A DNA stretch of 53,316 nucleotides from assembly GCA_021792395.1 (NCBI GenBank), contig JAJYUR010000004.1, forward strand, positions 1 to 53,316, written 5' to 3'. Of the stretch, positions 25,561 to 34,433 are shown in pieces. A model generated the notes under the pieces. It made no database searches. It saw only the letters and a program-made list of their open reading frames with translations, and was not told the DNA's origin. Source of the DNA: Microcaldota archaeon (GTDB taxonomy: Archaea > Micrarchaeota > Micrarchaeia > Micrarchaeales > Micrarchaeaceae). The position numbers and the translations under genes were made by a program. Position 1 is the first letter of the stretch. Every line of letters starts with the position of its first letter.

Positions 25561-26673
25561 ATGGCTAGAAATGTTGCAATAATTGGAGCTGGAGTCATAG
25601 GTTTAACGCTGGCCATTGCGCTCGCGAAGAAGGGTATATATGTTACGGTATACGATGGCAAAAAGCGCGTATCGGACGGGGCTGAGAGGGCATCCGGCAT
25701 ACTCTCCAAGAACGGGCTTGAAAGGCTCCAAATAAATTACAAAAGCTCTATCGTAAACAGCCTGTATGGCGCACGGCTGCATGCCAATAAGGCTGAATTG
25801 AACGTGAAGTCAAAATCCGTGCAGGCGTATGTTCTGGATCGCGGCATGTTTGTTGAGGCGCTTTACAAAGACGCGTTGTCGTTTGGCGTAGATGTTGTAC
25901 TTGGGCAAAGGCTGTATGAAAAGGATATAAAAGGCATTGCCAGTGATCCGGATTCCATAGTGGTGGGTGCGGACGGGGCAGTTTCAAGCGTCGCTAAGGC
26001 ATTCGGATTCCCTAAGATAAATGAGTATGTATTGACGTATAAAGCTGAGTACAGCAAGGCTAAAATTGAGGATAAGCACGTAGTGGACCTGTTTTTTTCA
26101 AACAGCATTTCTAACAGGTTCTTCGGATGGATGGCGCCGTATTCTGACTCTAAACTTGAGATAGGGGTAGGCACCAGCGATAGCTCTAAAAGCAACAGCA
26201 GGAGCGCATTTGAAAAATTGGTGAAGAACAATCTGATAAAGCAAACAATAGACGGCGCAGTACAGGATGGGATGCATGCGAGCCTGATCCCGTTGGCTGC
26301 AAGAAAGAAAACCGTAAGCGGCAATGTATTGCTAGTGGGCGATGCGGCAGGGCAGATAAAAGCAACCACCGGAGGAGGAATAATATTCGGTGCCTCATGC
26401 GCTAAGACTGCTTCTGAAATAATAATACGCAACATAAACAGCAATGTTCCGCTATCGGCATACGAGAGCGAATGGAGGAAGAGATACGGACTTGACCTTA
26501 GACTCCACTCAATTTTGCACAGATATTATTCTGGAAGCGGAGCGCTCGGGCTTGAACTGCTCATGAAGACCGCAAAGCTTTTAGGGGCAGAGAATTTCTT
26601 CAGCAAATATGGAGATATGGACAGCCCGAAGATTATGATAAAAAGATTCTTCCTGAGGGGACTGTCTGATTAA
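25561..26673 (+). CDS. Geranylgeranyl reductase-family FAD protein
   Basis: The 370-residue flavoprotein has the FAD-binding VAIIGAGVIGLTLAIAL near the N-terminus (GxGxxG), a middle VVGADGAVSSVAK, and the second FAD motif NVLLVGDAAGQIKATTGGG. This pattern fits the geranylgeranyl reductase family, which saturates the double bonds of archaeal ether-lipid chains using reduced ferredoxin or NAD(P)H. Other substrates such as prenyl-quinones are possible. GGTG precedes the ATG by about 10 bases, and a TATA element overlaps the region. Confidence 0.85.
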   Translation: MARNVAIIGAGVIGLTLAIALAKKGIYVTVYDGKKRVSDGAERASGILSKNGLERLQINYKSSIVNSLYGARLHANKAELNVKSKSVQAYVLDRGMFVEALYKDALSFGVDVVLGQRLYEKDIKGIASDPDSIVVGADGAVSSVAKAFGFPKINEYVLTYKAEYSKAKIEDKHVVDLFFSNSISNRFFGWMAPYSDSKLEIGVGTSDSSKSNSRSAFEKLVKNNLIKQTIDGAVQDGMHASLIPLAARKKTVSGNVLLVGDAAGQIKATTGGGIIFGASCAKTASEIIIRNINSNVPLSAYESEWRKRYGLDLRLHSILHRYYSGSGALGLELLMKTAKLLGAENFFSKYGDMDSPKIMIKRFFLRGLSD

Positions 26674-27218
26674 GTAGCATATGCAGATTTTAGATGCTTT
26701 ATCATATCGTCTACGATTTCATTGCACTTCTTCTTATTGTACTCCACTGCAGGAATATCGGTATAGATATCCATATATGCGGTTTGAAGTTGATTATAGC
26801 TGCCTTCAACAGGATATTGAAATAACTGCATTGAGTTTTTCTTAAGAGAATAGAACTGCGCCGGCATATCGTTGTGGTATAATGGCAGTATTCGAGCTAT
26901 GCGGTATGAACCATAAAGATCCAGCGTGCTTTCCCTTATGTACTCCAACGGACCGTCTTCTGTCTTCCGCAATTCTTCAAGCGTGCACACCATAGCCTTT
27001 GACAGTTCTGATTTGGCTGCTTCGTTCTTCAGCTTTGAAGAGCCCCTCAAGGACATTAGCCTTTTAAGAACCGAGTTGTATTCGATCAGTTTGTCTTCTG
27101 CAGCAAAGACGCGCTTGAGCAGCTCCTTTATTTCCTTATTTGAAGTTGTATACCTTTTGATTTCCTGGTTATTGACCTGTTCTTTTGCGTTCTTATCAAG
27201 CTCTATATGGCTTTGCAT
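26670..27218 (-). CDS. Unknown, coiled-coil-rich protein
   Basis: The 182-residue protein is soluble and strongly charged. Residues about 1-85 look like long helices (KEIKELLKRVFAAEDKLIEY, KNEAAKSELSKAMVCTLEEL), consistent with a coiled coil. The rest contains aromatic segments (YGSYRIARILPLYHNDM, YMDIYTDIPAVEYNKKK). No family is recognised. Its stop overlaps the stop of the convergent reductase gene by 4 bases. It lies upstream of nothing on its strand within 45 bases of nuoN, so it might be read from the nuo operon. Confidence 0.6.
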   Translation of the reverse strand: MQSHIELDKNAKEQVNNQEIKRYTTSNKEIKELLKRVFAAEDKLIEYNSVLKRLMSLRGSSKLKNEAAKSELSKAMVCTLEELRKTEDGPLEYIRESTLDLYGSYRIARILPLYHNDMPAQFYSLKKNSMQLFQYPVEGSYNQLQTAYMDIYTDIPAVEYNKKKCNEIVDDMIKHLKSAYAT

Positions 27219-27263
27219 TTACTCGCCAATATAATTCCGGTTTTATAATATTAATATGTTTTG

Positions 27264-28667
27264 TTATATGCCAAGCAGTGCAGATGCGGCCTTTGCAGCT
27301 ATGCTTATTATGGGCTGCGGATACATGCCGAATATTATTATCACGAACAGCGCTATGGATATGACTGCAATTATCGCTTTAGGCGCCACTATCCTTTCTT
27401 CCTTCTTTGGCTGATACATTGCGATGATGACTTTGCCATAATAATAGATCGACAGGAAGCTGTTGAGTATGGCTATGAATGCTAGAGCCAACAGATCAGA
27501 TTTTATTGCGCTTGTGAAGAGCAGGAATTTGCCGTCAAAGCCCATCAGGGGCGGCACACCTGCCATAGAGAGCAATAGAAGCGATAGCGCAATTGACAGA
27601 TACCTGTTTCTTGAGCTCATCCCGCGGTATTCGTCTATGGTTTTTATGCCCTGATTTTCCAAGAACATTATTACGGCGAATGCACCTATGATCATGAAGG
27701 AGTGCGTTATCATCTGGAATATGCTAGCTTCCAAACCATATTGCGATGCCGCTGCAAACCCTACGAGTATGTAGCCAGCCTGCGATATAGATGAATATGC
27801 TAAAAGTCGCTTGACACTTTTTTGCACCATTGCGGCAAGGTTGCCGAAGAACATGGTAAATATGGACAGGACCATGAAAATGGTTACGTATGTACTGCTG
27901 TATACTGCAAACATGGCAAAAGATATTTCCATCATTGCCACCAATGCGACCTTCTTGTTTATGCCTGAAAGCATAGCAGACATATTTGCCGGGGCGCCCT
28001 CGTACACGTCAGGAACCCACAGGTTGAACGGAAATAGTGCGGCCTCTATAGATAGACCGCCTATGAAAAGCACCAACGCCAGGAGGGCGAGATAGCTGCC
28101 TTCTATCGGCCCCGATGCACTGCCTATCTGCACCAATGACAACTGGGCATCATAGGGGAATGCAAGCGCCATCCCGAATACCAATATAGATATTGCAATG
28201 CCCGACATTATTAGGAGCTTAACCGATGATTCTATGAACTTCTTGCCGTTTATCGCTATCATGAATACGGTTGGTATCGATGCAAGTTCTAGCGACAGCA
28301 AAAGCCCTATCAGTGATGACGCCATGGGGACCATGACTATGCCCAAAGCGGCAAACCCGAACAACATGAAGAAAGAATCGAAACTGCCAGGTGCATCGTA
28401 TGAAAGAGCCATCACCAATAGCAGCAATATTGAGAATACGCCTACGAACAGCATTGAAAATGGGTATATCCTGAATATATTTAGCAGATAGAAGCTTGAC
28501 CCCGAGGCAAATAGGTATGACGCTGTCAGTGTTATGGCCGCAAGTATGACCGCCCCTAAAACGAATGACACCTTTTTACGCCTGTGGAATGGTGCGGCCA
28601 TTGCTGCAAGAGCCAGCAACGCAAGCAACGCGAACAGCGCATATCCAAAATATTCTATTGACGCCAT
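27264..28667 (-). CDS. nuoN: Complex I subunit N (antiporter-like)
   Basis: This 467-residue protein with about 14 membrane helices is the third antiporter-like subunit of the NADH-quinone oxidoreductase membrane arm. The conserved ALFPFNLWVPDVYEGAPANM and GINKKVALV segments contain the Lys and Pro residues of the proton path, and a broken helix near MAGVPPLMGFDGKF is typical. It is the last gene of nuoH-I-J-K-L-M-N and starts with GGTA 5 bases before ATG. In complex I these subunits pump protons when the peripheral arm reduces quinone. Confidence 0.93.
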   Translation of the reverse strand: MASIEYFGYALFALLALLALAAMAAPFHRRKKVSFVLGAVILAAITLTASYLFASGSSFYLLNIFRIYPFSMLFVGVFSILLLLVMALSYDAPGSFDSFFMLFGFAALGIVMVPMASSLIGLLLSLELASIPTVFMIAINGKKFIESSVKLLIMSGIAISILVFGMALAFPYDAQLSLVQIGSASGPIEGSYLALLALVLFIGGLSIEAALFPFNLWVPDVYEGAPANMSAMLSGINKKVALVAMMEISFAMFAVYSSTYVTIFMVLSIFTMFFGNLAAMVQKSVKRLLAYSSISQAGYILVGFAAASQYGLEASIFQMITHSFMIIGAFAVIMFLENQGIKTIDEYRGMSSRNRYLSIALSLLLLSMAGVPPLMGFDGKFLLFTSAIKSDLLALAFIAILNSFLSIYYYGKVIIAMYQPKKEERIVAPKAIIAVISIALFVIIIFGMYPQPIISIAAKAASALLGI

Positions 28668-28675
28668 CTGAATAC

Positions 28676-30085
28676 CTAAATCTTCACCATATTGAGAAAT
28701 ATGAATGGGAATACGCCAAAGAACAATACAGCTGCGATTGCTATTGCCATTGCAGCTTTCTGTGATTTGCCTATGATTCCCACCTCACTGAGTTTTTCCT
28801 TTGTTGACATTATAGACCTGCTTGCTGCCAGATACATGTATGCACCAAGAAGTATTATGCCTGCCAGCGGCACGATGCCATATAATCCGAATGCGCTCAC
28901 AGTGCCTATAAATATCATCAGCTCTGCGATGAATCCTGCAGTCAATGGCATGCCGGTGGAACCGAATATTGCAAGCATGAATGAATAGGAAGCAGACTTT
29001 GCCGATGATACCGCCCCCTTGAGTATGCTTATGCTCCTGGTGCCGTATGCAAACTCAAGCGAACCTATCGCTATGAACATCAATGCAATTGTGAATCCGT
29101 GTGCAAGCATCATGTATACTGACCCGTATTCGCCTAGATAATTCAATGAGGCTATGCCTGCCAGTATTATGCCGCTTTCGATCATGCTCGTATACCCTGC
29201 CATTTTCTTCAGGTCGTTCTGCCTCATCGCTGCGAAAGCAGAGTAGAATACGGATACTACAGCTATAGCGTATACGTATGTTTTAAGCGTTTCCGCTACG
29301 GGAAGCAAATAGAATAATACGAGCATCCCATATGCGCCGAATTTTGAGAGCACCCCTGCAATCACCACGGAACCAGACGTGGGGGCATCAGAATACGCGT
29401 TTGGCATCCAAGAATGGAATGGAAATACCGGCATCTTTATGGCGAATGCGATGAACATGAGCATGAATATTGATTCCTGTATGTCGATAGGTATTTCGTA
29501 AGAATGCGCAGTTATATAGCTTATGTTGAATGACCCTACTGGCGTATAAAAGTATATCAGCATTATCGCAAAGAGCAACAGCGCGCTGGCGAATATGGAG
29601 TATATCAAAAAGTTCTTCGACGCCACATCCCGAGATGCGCTTCCGAACGACCTTATGATGAAGAATACGGATATTACTCCGACATCCCAGAAGATATAAA
29701 ACAGGAATAGGTTGGCAGATGCGAACAGGCCTATCGCAGAGAGCAGGAAAAGCAACAGCAGTGAATTTATAGAACGCGTGTTTGCACCCCTGATGCCCTG
29801 CCATACGATCGCGGCAAGCGTTACTATCAATGACATGGTTATGAGCATGATTGATATTGGAGTGAGCGTGAAGTGCAACGATATGCCCAGGGAGCTTATG
29901 TACGGCAGGCTTTCTGATACTGCAAGGCTGCCTGACGTGAATGCACTTATCGAATACGACATGTATATGAGTACCAGCAGCACTGCAGCTATTGATATAT
30001 GCTGCGAATACTTCCTTCCGAAAATAATATTGGCAGCTATTGCTATCGCAATCGTAATGAGCGATATAAACAATATTTGAATCAT
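28676..30085 (-). CDS. nuoM: Complex I subunit M (antiporter-like)
   Basis: The 469-residue, 13-14-helix protein matches NuoM: MPVFPFHSWMPNAYSDAPT followed by SVVIAGVLSKFGAYGML contains the conserved Lys of the proton channel, and GSTGMPLTAGFIAELMI marks the second broken helix. It is adjacent to nuoN with an 8-base gap and forms the middle antiporter-like subunit of the membrane arm. The ATG follows a GTGTGAAAAT stretch rather than the usual GGTG-N5 pattern, so its start is slightly less certain. Confidence 0.93.
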   Translation of the reverse strand: MIQILFISLITIAIAIAANIIFGRKYSQHISIAAVLLVLIYMSYSISAFTSGSLAVSESLPYISSLGISLHFTLTPISIMLITMSLIVTLAAIVWQGIRGANTRSINSLLLLFLLSAIGLFASANLFLFYIFWDVGVISVFFIIRSFGSASRDVASKNFLIYSIFASALLLFAIMLIYFYTPVGSFNISYITAHSYEIPIDIQESIFMLMFIAFAIKMPVFPFHSWMPNAYSDAPTSGSVVIAGVLSKFGAYGMLVLFYLLPVAETLKTYVYAIAVVSVFYSAFAAMRQNDLKKMAGYTSMIESGIILAGIASLNYLGEYGSVYMMLAHGFTIALMFIAIGSLEFAYGTRSISILKGAVSSAKSASYSFMLAIFGSTGMPLTAGFIAELMIFIGTVSAFGLYGIVPLAGIILLGAYMYLAASRSIMSTKEKLSEVGIIGKSQKAAMAIAIAAVLFFGVFPFIFLNMVKI

Positions 30086-30089
30086 ATTT

Positions 30090-31880
30090 TCACACTGCGA
30101 TTATTATTACCAATAATATTATGCCTGCAGCGAACGCAACAGCATATGCGTTAATCTGCCCGTTCACTATCCTCCTTAGCCTTTCTGCTATAAATACAAG
30201 GCCGTCACCCCCCATCACTATGAACCAGTAAAGCGCGTAATCGAATGAATTCACTATTCCGCCGATTTCATAGAATGCCGCAGCAATTATTGAATATACC
30301 CAATTTACTGCAATGCTGTTGTATAATAGGGTATGCAGTGCCCTGTGCGATGACATGCCTTTCAGGTTCATCTTGACATATATGTAATAGGTTACGGATA
30401 TGCCAAGCAGCACAGCAATCGTTTCTGTCAATCCCGAAACAAGCGAAATGTGCAATGGCATGTAGGTATTAGCGAACACGCCAGCGTATGGCAATCCCGG
30501 AAGGTATGCATATGCGAATCCCCCTATAGCAACAAGCAATGCGAGCACTGCGATAGCATACAGCATGGTCTTAGGTATGTTCTTGTATTTGGCAGTCAGC
30601 TCTGCATCAATGCCTTTGGTGAGAGGATCGCGCATGGGTATGAAAAGCCACCTGAATATGTAGATGCTGCTTGCAAATTCTATCACTGTCAACAATATGT
30701 ACACGTAAATGTTGCTGGCTACCGAATCTATTGCAACTTTTCCGAAGAACCCGCTCAATGGAAATATGCCTGCAATCGATCCTACTCCGAAGAGCGTAGA
30801 AATAAAAAGAAGCCTGTTTTTTGTAGAGCCTTTTATCAGGTATATGTTCTCCGCGTTGTCGTTAGCCTTCATTATGGATCCTGCGCTCATGAAAAGCAGG
30901 GCCTTATAGAACGTCTGTACTATGAAGAAAAGCATTGCGGCCAAAAGCGCGTGAAGCCCAAGTGCGACGAGCATTATCCCTAAGTCTTCCATAGTGGAAT
31001 ATGCAAGTATCCTCTTTATGTGGCGCTCTGCTATTGCATTTGTCGCACCTATGAATGCCGTAGCTATGCCGAATGCCAGTATAACGTAGAGCAGGTGCGC
31101 TTCGTAGAAAAGGGGCAGGAGCAGCGCAACAAGAAAAACTCCTGCTTTTACCATGGTTGATGAATGCAGGAATGCAGATACAGGGGTAGGGCCCTCCATT
31201 GCGTCGGCAAGCCATTCGTGAAAAGGGAATTGCGCAGATTTGGTGAACACAGCTGCCAATATCAGCAGCAGGGGAATCTGCATTGCATTGATATACGGGC
31301 TCGCCATTATTGAATAGAAATTGAATGTATGAAAGGCGTTCCATATGAGCACCATTGCGGACAGCATGGCCATATCTCCTATCAGTATGGTCGTTATCGA
31401 CTTCCTAGCGGCATAAGGCACCCTTTCCTTGTGGTACCAGAACCCGATAAGCAGGTAGCTTGTTATGCCAAGCAGTTCCCATGCTATGAACATGGTTATG
31501 AAGTTGGCGGATATCGCAAAGAGCATCATCGATGCGGCGAAGATGCTGATTTCGAAGAAAAATCTTGGGCGTTCGCTGGGCACGTCCATGTATCCTATTG
31601 AATAAAGCATTATGAGAGGTGTAACAAGGGCTACCAGCATGAGCAGTATTGCGTTGAGGGTGTATATCGACATTGATATATGCACGACCAGCCCGCTTAT
31701 TGCAAACCATGTAATCGAATAGGCTTTGCCGAAGGAATATAACACTTCATACGCGGCAAGGATCAGCGATGCAATGCTGAACGCAAAGGCAGTCCATCCC
31801 GCGATATGCGAGCGGCCGCGCATGAAAAGGGATATGAATCCGCCAAATAACAGCGGGGCAATCACAAATAATGGTAACAT
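30090..31880 (-). CDS. nuoL: Complex I subunit L (antiporter-like)
   Basis: The 596-residue protein is the distal antiporter-like subunit. It has the family motifs AQFPFHEWLADAMEGPTPVS and ALFHSS-like FLHSSTMVKAGVFLV, the conserved Lys in the channel, and a C-terminal extension typical of NuoL's lateral helix. The start at 31880 gives MLPLFVIAPLLFGGF, a normal NuoL N-terminus; an open frame continues 104 codons upstream, but it is His/Cys-rich and overlaps nuoK in another frame, so it is not coding. It lies 5 bases downstream of nuoK. Confidence 0.93.
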   Translation of the reverse strand: MLPLFVIAPLLFGGFISLFMRGRSHIAGWTAFAFSIASLILAAYEVLYSFGKAYSITWFAISGLVVHISMSIYTLNAILLMLVALVTPLIMLYSIGYMDVPSERPRFFFEISIFAASMMLFAISANFITMFIAWELLGITSYLLIGFWYHKERVPYAARKSITTILIGDMAMLSAMVLIWNAFHTFNFYSIMASPYINAMQIPLLLILAAVFTKSAQFPFHEWLADAMEGPTPVSAFLHSSTMVKAGVFLVALLLPLFYEAHLLYVILAFGIATAFIGATNAIAERHIKRILAYSTMEDLGIMLVALGLHALLAAMLFFIVQTFYKALLFMSAGSIMKANDNAENIYLIKGSTKNRLLFISTLFGVGSIAGIFPLSGFFGKVAIDSVASNIYVYILLTVIEFASSIYIFRWLFIPMRDPLTKGIDAELTAKYKNIPKTMLYAIAVLALLVAIGGFAYAYLPGLPYAGVFANTYMPLHISLVSGLTETIAVLLGISVTYYIYVKMNLKGMSSHRALHTLLYNSIAVNWVYSIIAAAFYEIGGIVNSFDYALYWFIVMGGDGLVFIAERLRRIVNGQINAYAVAFAAGIILLVIIIAV

Positions 31881-31885
31881 GCTTA

Positions 31886-32182
31886 TCAATCCTTCAATTC
31901 CGAAAGCTTGGTTATATCTAAGCTGAATTCGCTCTTCGCCATATACCTGTAGAACGATATGAGCATTATCACCTCGGATGCAGCAATGGCCCATATGGTA
32001 AACAGGAGCGGGATTATGGCACTGCCCGAATAGTACGTGAAGAACGCAATTGCCACAAGCGATGCGCCCACAAGTATTATTTCTATTGACATGAGCATTA
32101 TGACAAGGTGCCTGCTTGATGCTATGCCAGCTATGCCTATCGACAGGAGGGCAATGCCAAAGGTTATGAAGTACTCTATCAT
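31886..32182 (-). CDS. nuoK: Complex I subunit K
   Basis: This 98-residue, three-helix protein has the NuoK hallmark LIMLMSIEIILVGASLVAIAF, with the conserved Glu of helix 2 in the middle of the membrane. NuoK carries protons between NuoJ and the antiporter-like subunits. Its ATG overlaps the nuoJ stop (ATGA-like overlap of 4 bases), showing translational coupling. Confidence 0.92.
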   Translation of the reverse strand: MIEYFITFGIALLSIGIAGIASSRHLVIMLMSIEIILVGASLVAIAFFTYYSGSAIIPLLFTIWAIAASEVIMLISFYRYMAKSEFSLDITKLSELKD

Positions 32183-32646
32183 GGTCTTCCAATCCTCTTG
32201 AATAATATTATGGAGCCGAATGCAGCTGCGAAAAGCATTATAGCTATTATGTAAAATAGCGGCAGATATGCAGATATGGAATTTGATATGCCGCTCCCTG
32301 TAACCGTACCCGAAGATCCCTGAGAAAATTGCAACACATGCATAGGATACGCGATTACGACAAACATTATGATGGATACAGCTGCAAGTTTTGCGATGTT
32401 GGTGTGGGGGAATTTTGAATAGCTCGTAGATGCGACACCAATCACGAAATATGTTGTAATGCCGCCTATCAGTATGAAAAGCTGTATTATTGCAAAAAGG
32501 GGCTGACCCAGAATCAGGAACATGAGCGAGTTTAATAGGAATATGCCTGCCAGCATTATGCCGATATGCAGAAGGTCCTTCAGCGCGAATATCGTAGCTA
32601 TCAAAACCAACTCCAATGCGGCTATCGCCAAAAATTCAACGAACAT
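32179..32646 (-). CDS. nuoJ: Complex I subunit J
   Basis: The 155-residue protein has five hydrophobic helices. LFAIIQLFILIGGITTYFVIGV is a match to the conserved helix 3 of NuoJ, where a pi-bulge helps couple quinone reduction to pumping. The start follows GGTG by 5 bases. It overlaps nuoK by four bases and follows nuoI by 12 bases. Confidence 0.88.
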   Translation of the reverse strand: MFVEFLAIAALELVLIATIFALKDLLHIGIMLAGIFLLNSLMFLILGQPLFAIIQLFILIGGITTYFVIGVASTSYSKFPHTNIAKLAAVSIIMFVVIAYPMHVLQFSQGSSGTVTGSGISNSISAYLPLFYIIAIMLFAAAFGSIILFKRIGRP

Positions 32647-32658
32647 AATTGCACCAGT

Positions 32659-33021
32659 TCATCCTAGGTCTTCAGGCCTCTTTATATACTCCCTTCTGTC
32701 GTATGCTTCGAAGTTGTAATCCTTTGTCAATATGAGGCATTTTGGAGGGCATACCTCTTCGCACAGGGCACAGAAGAGGCACCTCTCCAGATTGACTAGC
32801 GGCATCTTCTTCGTGCCTTTCTCTGTTTCTATGTCGACCATGTCTATGGTCTGGTTTGGGCATATCCTTGCGCAGGCGGCGCAGCTTATGCACGTCTTTA
32901 TGTCAAGCTTGTGTATGCCCCTGTAATTGTCTGTGAGCTCCTCTCTCTGCTCTGGAAATTCCAGCGTAGCTGGTTTTTGCATAAGGCCCTGCCCTACCCT
33001 CATGATGCTTTTTCCTATCAT
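32659..33021 (-). CDS. nuoI: Complex I subunit I (short 2[4Fe-4S] ferredoxin)
   Basis: The 120-residue protein has two complete Cys-x2-Cys-x2-Cys-x3-Cys clusters: CISCAACARICP (44-55) and CLFCALCEEVCP (81-92). These bind N6a/N6b-like clusters that pass electrons toward the quinone site. At 120 residues it is shorter than many NuoI proteins (about 160-180), losing mainly terminal extensions. The ATG follows GGTG by 5 bases and begins one base after the nuoH stop. Confidence 0.92.
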   Translation of the reverse strand: MIGKSIMRVGQGLMQKPATLEFPEQREELTDNYRGIHKLDIKTCISCAACARICPNQTIDMVDIETEKGTKKMPLVNLERCLFCALCEEVCPPKCLILTKDYNFEAYDRREYIKRPEDLG

Positions 33022-34071
33022 TTATACACCAACCACGATAAATATTACATATGCAAGGAATAAATTGATTACAGAAAGCGGCAGCAGGTAAGTCCATCCT
33101 ATCTTAAGCAGCCTGTCTATCCTCATCCTCACAGTAGTTGCCCTTATTATGACTATGAATACAGTAAGTATTACCACCTTGAGCATCAGCCATACGAATG
33201 GAGGCAGTATGGGGCCGTTCCAGCCCCCCAGAAACAATATGGATATCAGCAGCGTGCCCACAAACATCCTAGTATAATCTAAAAAGAGCGCAAGCCCATA
33301 GTATGGTGCGCTTACATCAGTCAGCCATCCTGATATCAATTCATTATCAGCTTCGCGCAGGTCAAATGGAGGCCTCTCCAGCTCCGCAAGCATCACTATG
33401 AAGAATATTACGAACCCTATCGGCATCAGCAATGCATACCATATGTGCGATTGAGAACTGACTATGTTTGAAAGACTAAATCCGTGTGAGGCGAGCGCCA
33501 CTGCAGCTATGACTACCATCAAAGGCACCTCATAGCTTATCAGCATGACCACAGACCTCTGGGCGCTTATCGAGCCGAACTTGTTACCGCTTGTCCAACC
33601 TGCAAGGAAGAGTAGAAGCGGCATGAATGACAGTATTAGAAACACAGCTATAAGCCCGAATGCAGTATTTATGCCGACAAACGAAGCATTCATTGGTATG
33701 AATGCGAGCGCCAATACGAAGAGGGCATACACCACTGGAAGAACCATTGCAAATAAGGGCATGTCTGCCTCATCAGGAACGATGTTCTCTTTTGAAAGAA
33801 GCTTAACCACGTCTGCCATATTTTGAAGTATCCCGTATTTGCCAACGTATGTGGGCCCGTGCCTTGATTGCATCCTTGCCATTATCTTCCTCTCGGCCCA
33901 TCCAAACAGGTATACGAAAAGCGTAACCAGTATGAATAGCAGTATTGCGAATATCACCAGTGCGATTATAATGGATAACCCGAATGCAATGGAATGGGGA
34001 AGCACCCTGGATAGATATGCGTCAATGATGCTGAAATACTGGCTTATTGAAGGCGAATCTATCTGAAACAT
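33022..34071 (-). CDS. nuoH: Complex I subunit H
   Basis: The 349-residue protein has eight hydrophobic helices and the NuoH hallmarks GWAERKIMARMQSRHGPTY and AELERPPFDLREADNELI, which line the quinone channel. It joins the peripheral arm to the membrane arm. It is the first gene of the seven-gene operon here; the usual upstream nuoA-D, and nuoE-G for NADH input, are not present before it, where a divergent gene starts instead. The ATG follows GGTTGG. Confidence 0.95.
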   Translation of the reverse strand: MFQIDSPSISQYFSIIDAYLSRVLPHSIAFGLSIIIALVIFAILLFILVTLFVYLFGWAERKIMARMQSRHGPTYVGKYGILQNMADVVKLLSKENIVPDEADMPLFAMVLPVVYALFVLALAFIPMNASFVGINTAFGLIAVFLILSFMPLLLFLAGWTSGNKFGSISAQRSVVMLISYEVPLMVVIAAVALASHGFSLSNIVSSQSHIWYALLMPIGFVIFFIVMLAELERPPFDLREADNELISGWLTDVSAPYYGLALFLDYTRMFVGTLLISILFLGGWNGPILPPFVWLMLKVVILTVFIVIIRATTVRMRIDRLLKIGWTYLLPLSVINLFLAYVIFIVVGV

Positions 34072-34104
34072 CCAACCACATATTTCTCTCAGGTACGTTT
34101 ATAA

Positions 34105-34130
34105 CTTATTTTATTTATATTTATATAGTA
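34105..34130. promoter_or_regulatory. Divergent AT-rich promoter between nuoH and the 34150 gene
   Basis: The tract TTATTTTATTTATATTTATA (34107-34126) is a strong TATA element in both directions. It lies about 25 bases before the rightward leader that carries GGTG at 34141-34144, and about 40-50 bases before the nuoH start. It probably drives both units. Confidence 0.5.
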
Positions 34131-34149
34131 AATGTAAAAAGGTGTTGCA

Positions 34150-34413
34150 ATAATAAGCGAGACTGCAAAAGCGATAATAGATGATGGAAGTATACGCATA
34201 AAGGTAAAGCGCGCCGGGATGCTGCAGTACGTGGTTTTCAAGGTGAAGCGCATACCCATAGGAGGCAGCGCATTCGCGGAGCTCTTTTTAGACAGGATAA
34301 TTGACATGAGCGAACTGCAAAGGCTGGCGAATCAGCTCAAGCTCCCAGTAGAGGCAGAAAACGGAAGGGCTTTCCCCGAAGGCATGGGCGCCAAGGATTT
34401 CATCGGGTTTTGA
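34150..34413 (+). CDS. Small basic protein of unknown function, apparent AUA start
   Basis: The frame encodes about 87 residues, including ETAKAIIDDGSIRIKVKRAG, MLQYVVFKVKRIPIGGS and ELQRLANQLKLPVEAE. It looks like a small alpha/beta domain; no family is recognised. The frame is open from a TAA at 34135 and the only ATG is at 34219, which would cut off the coding-like N-terminal third. ATA at 34150 sits 5 bases after GGTG (34141-34144), like other starts here; a second ATA follows it. It runs divergently from nuoH, sharing the promoter gap. Confidence 0.65.
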   Translation: MISETAKAIIDDGSIRIKVKRAGMLQYVVFKVKRIPIGGSAFAELFLDRIIDMSELQRLANQLKLPVEAENGRAFPEGMGAKDFIGF

Positions 34414-34433
34414 GCACCTTTTATCCGATAGCG

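Noticed and set aside
31881-32192. N-terminal extension of nuoL giving a 700-residue protein
   Set aside because: The extra 104 residues are His/Cys-rich, unlike NuoL, and overlap nuoK in another frame. The ATG at 31880 gives a normal NuoL start.
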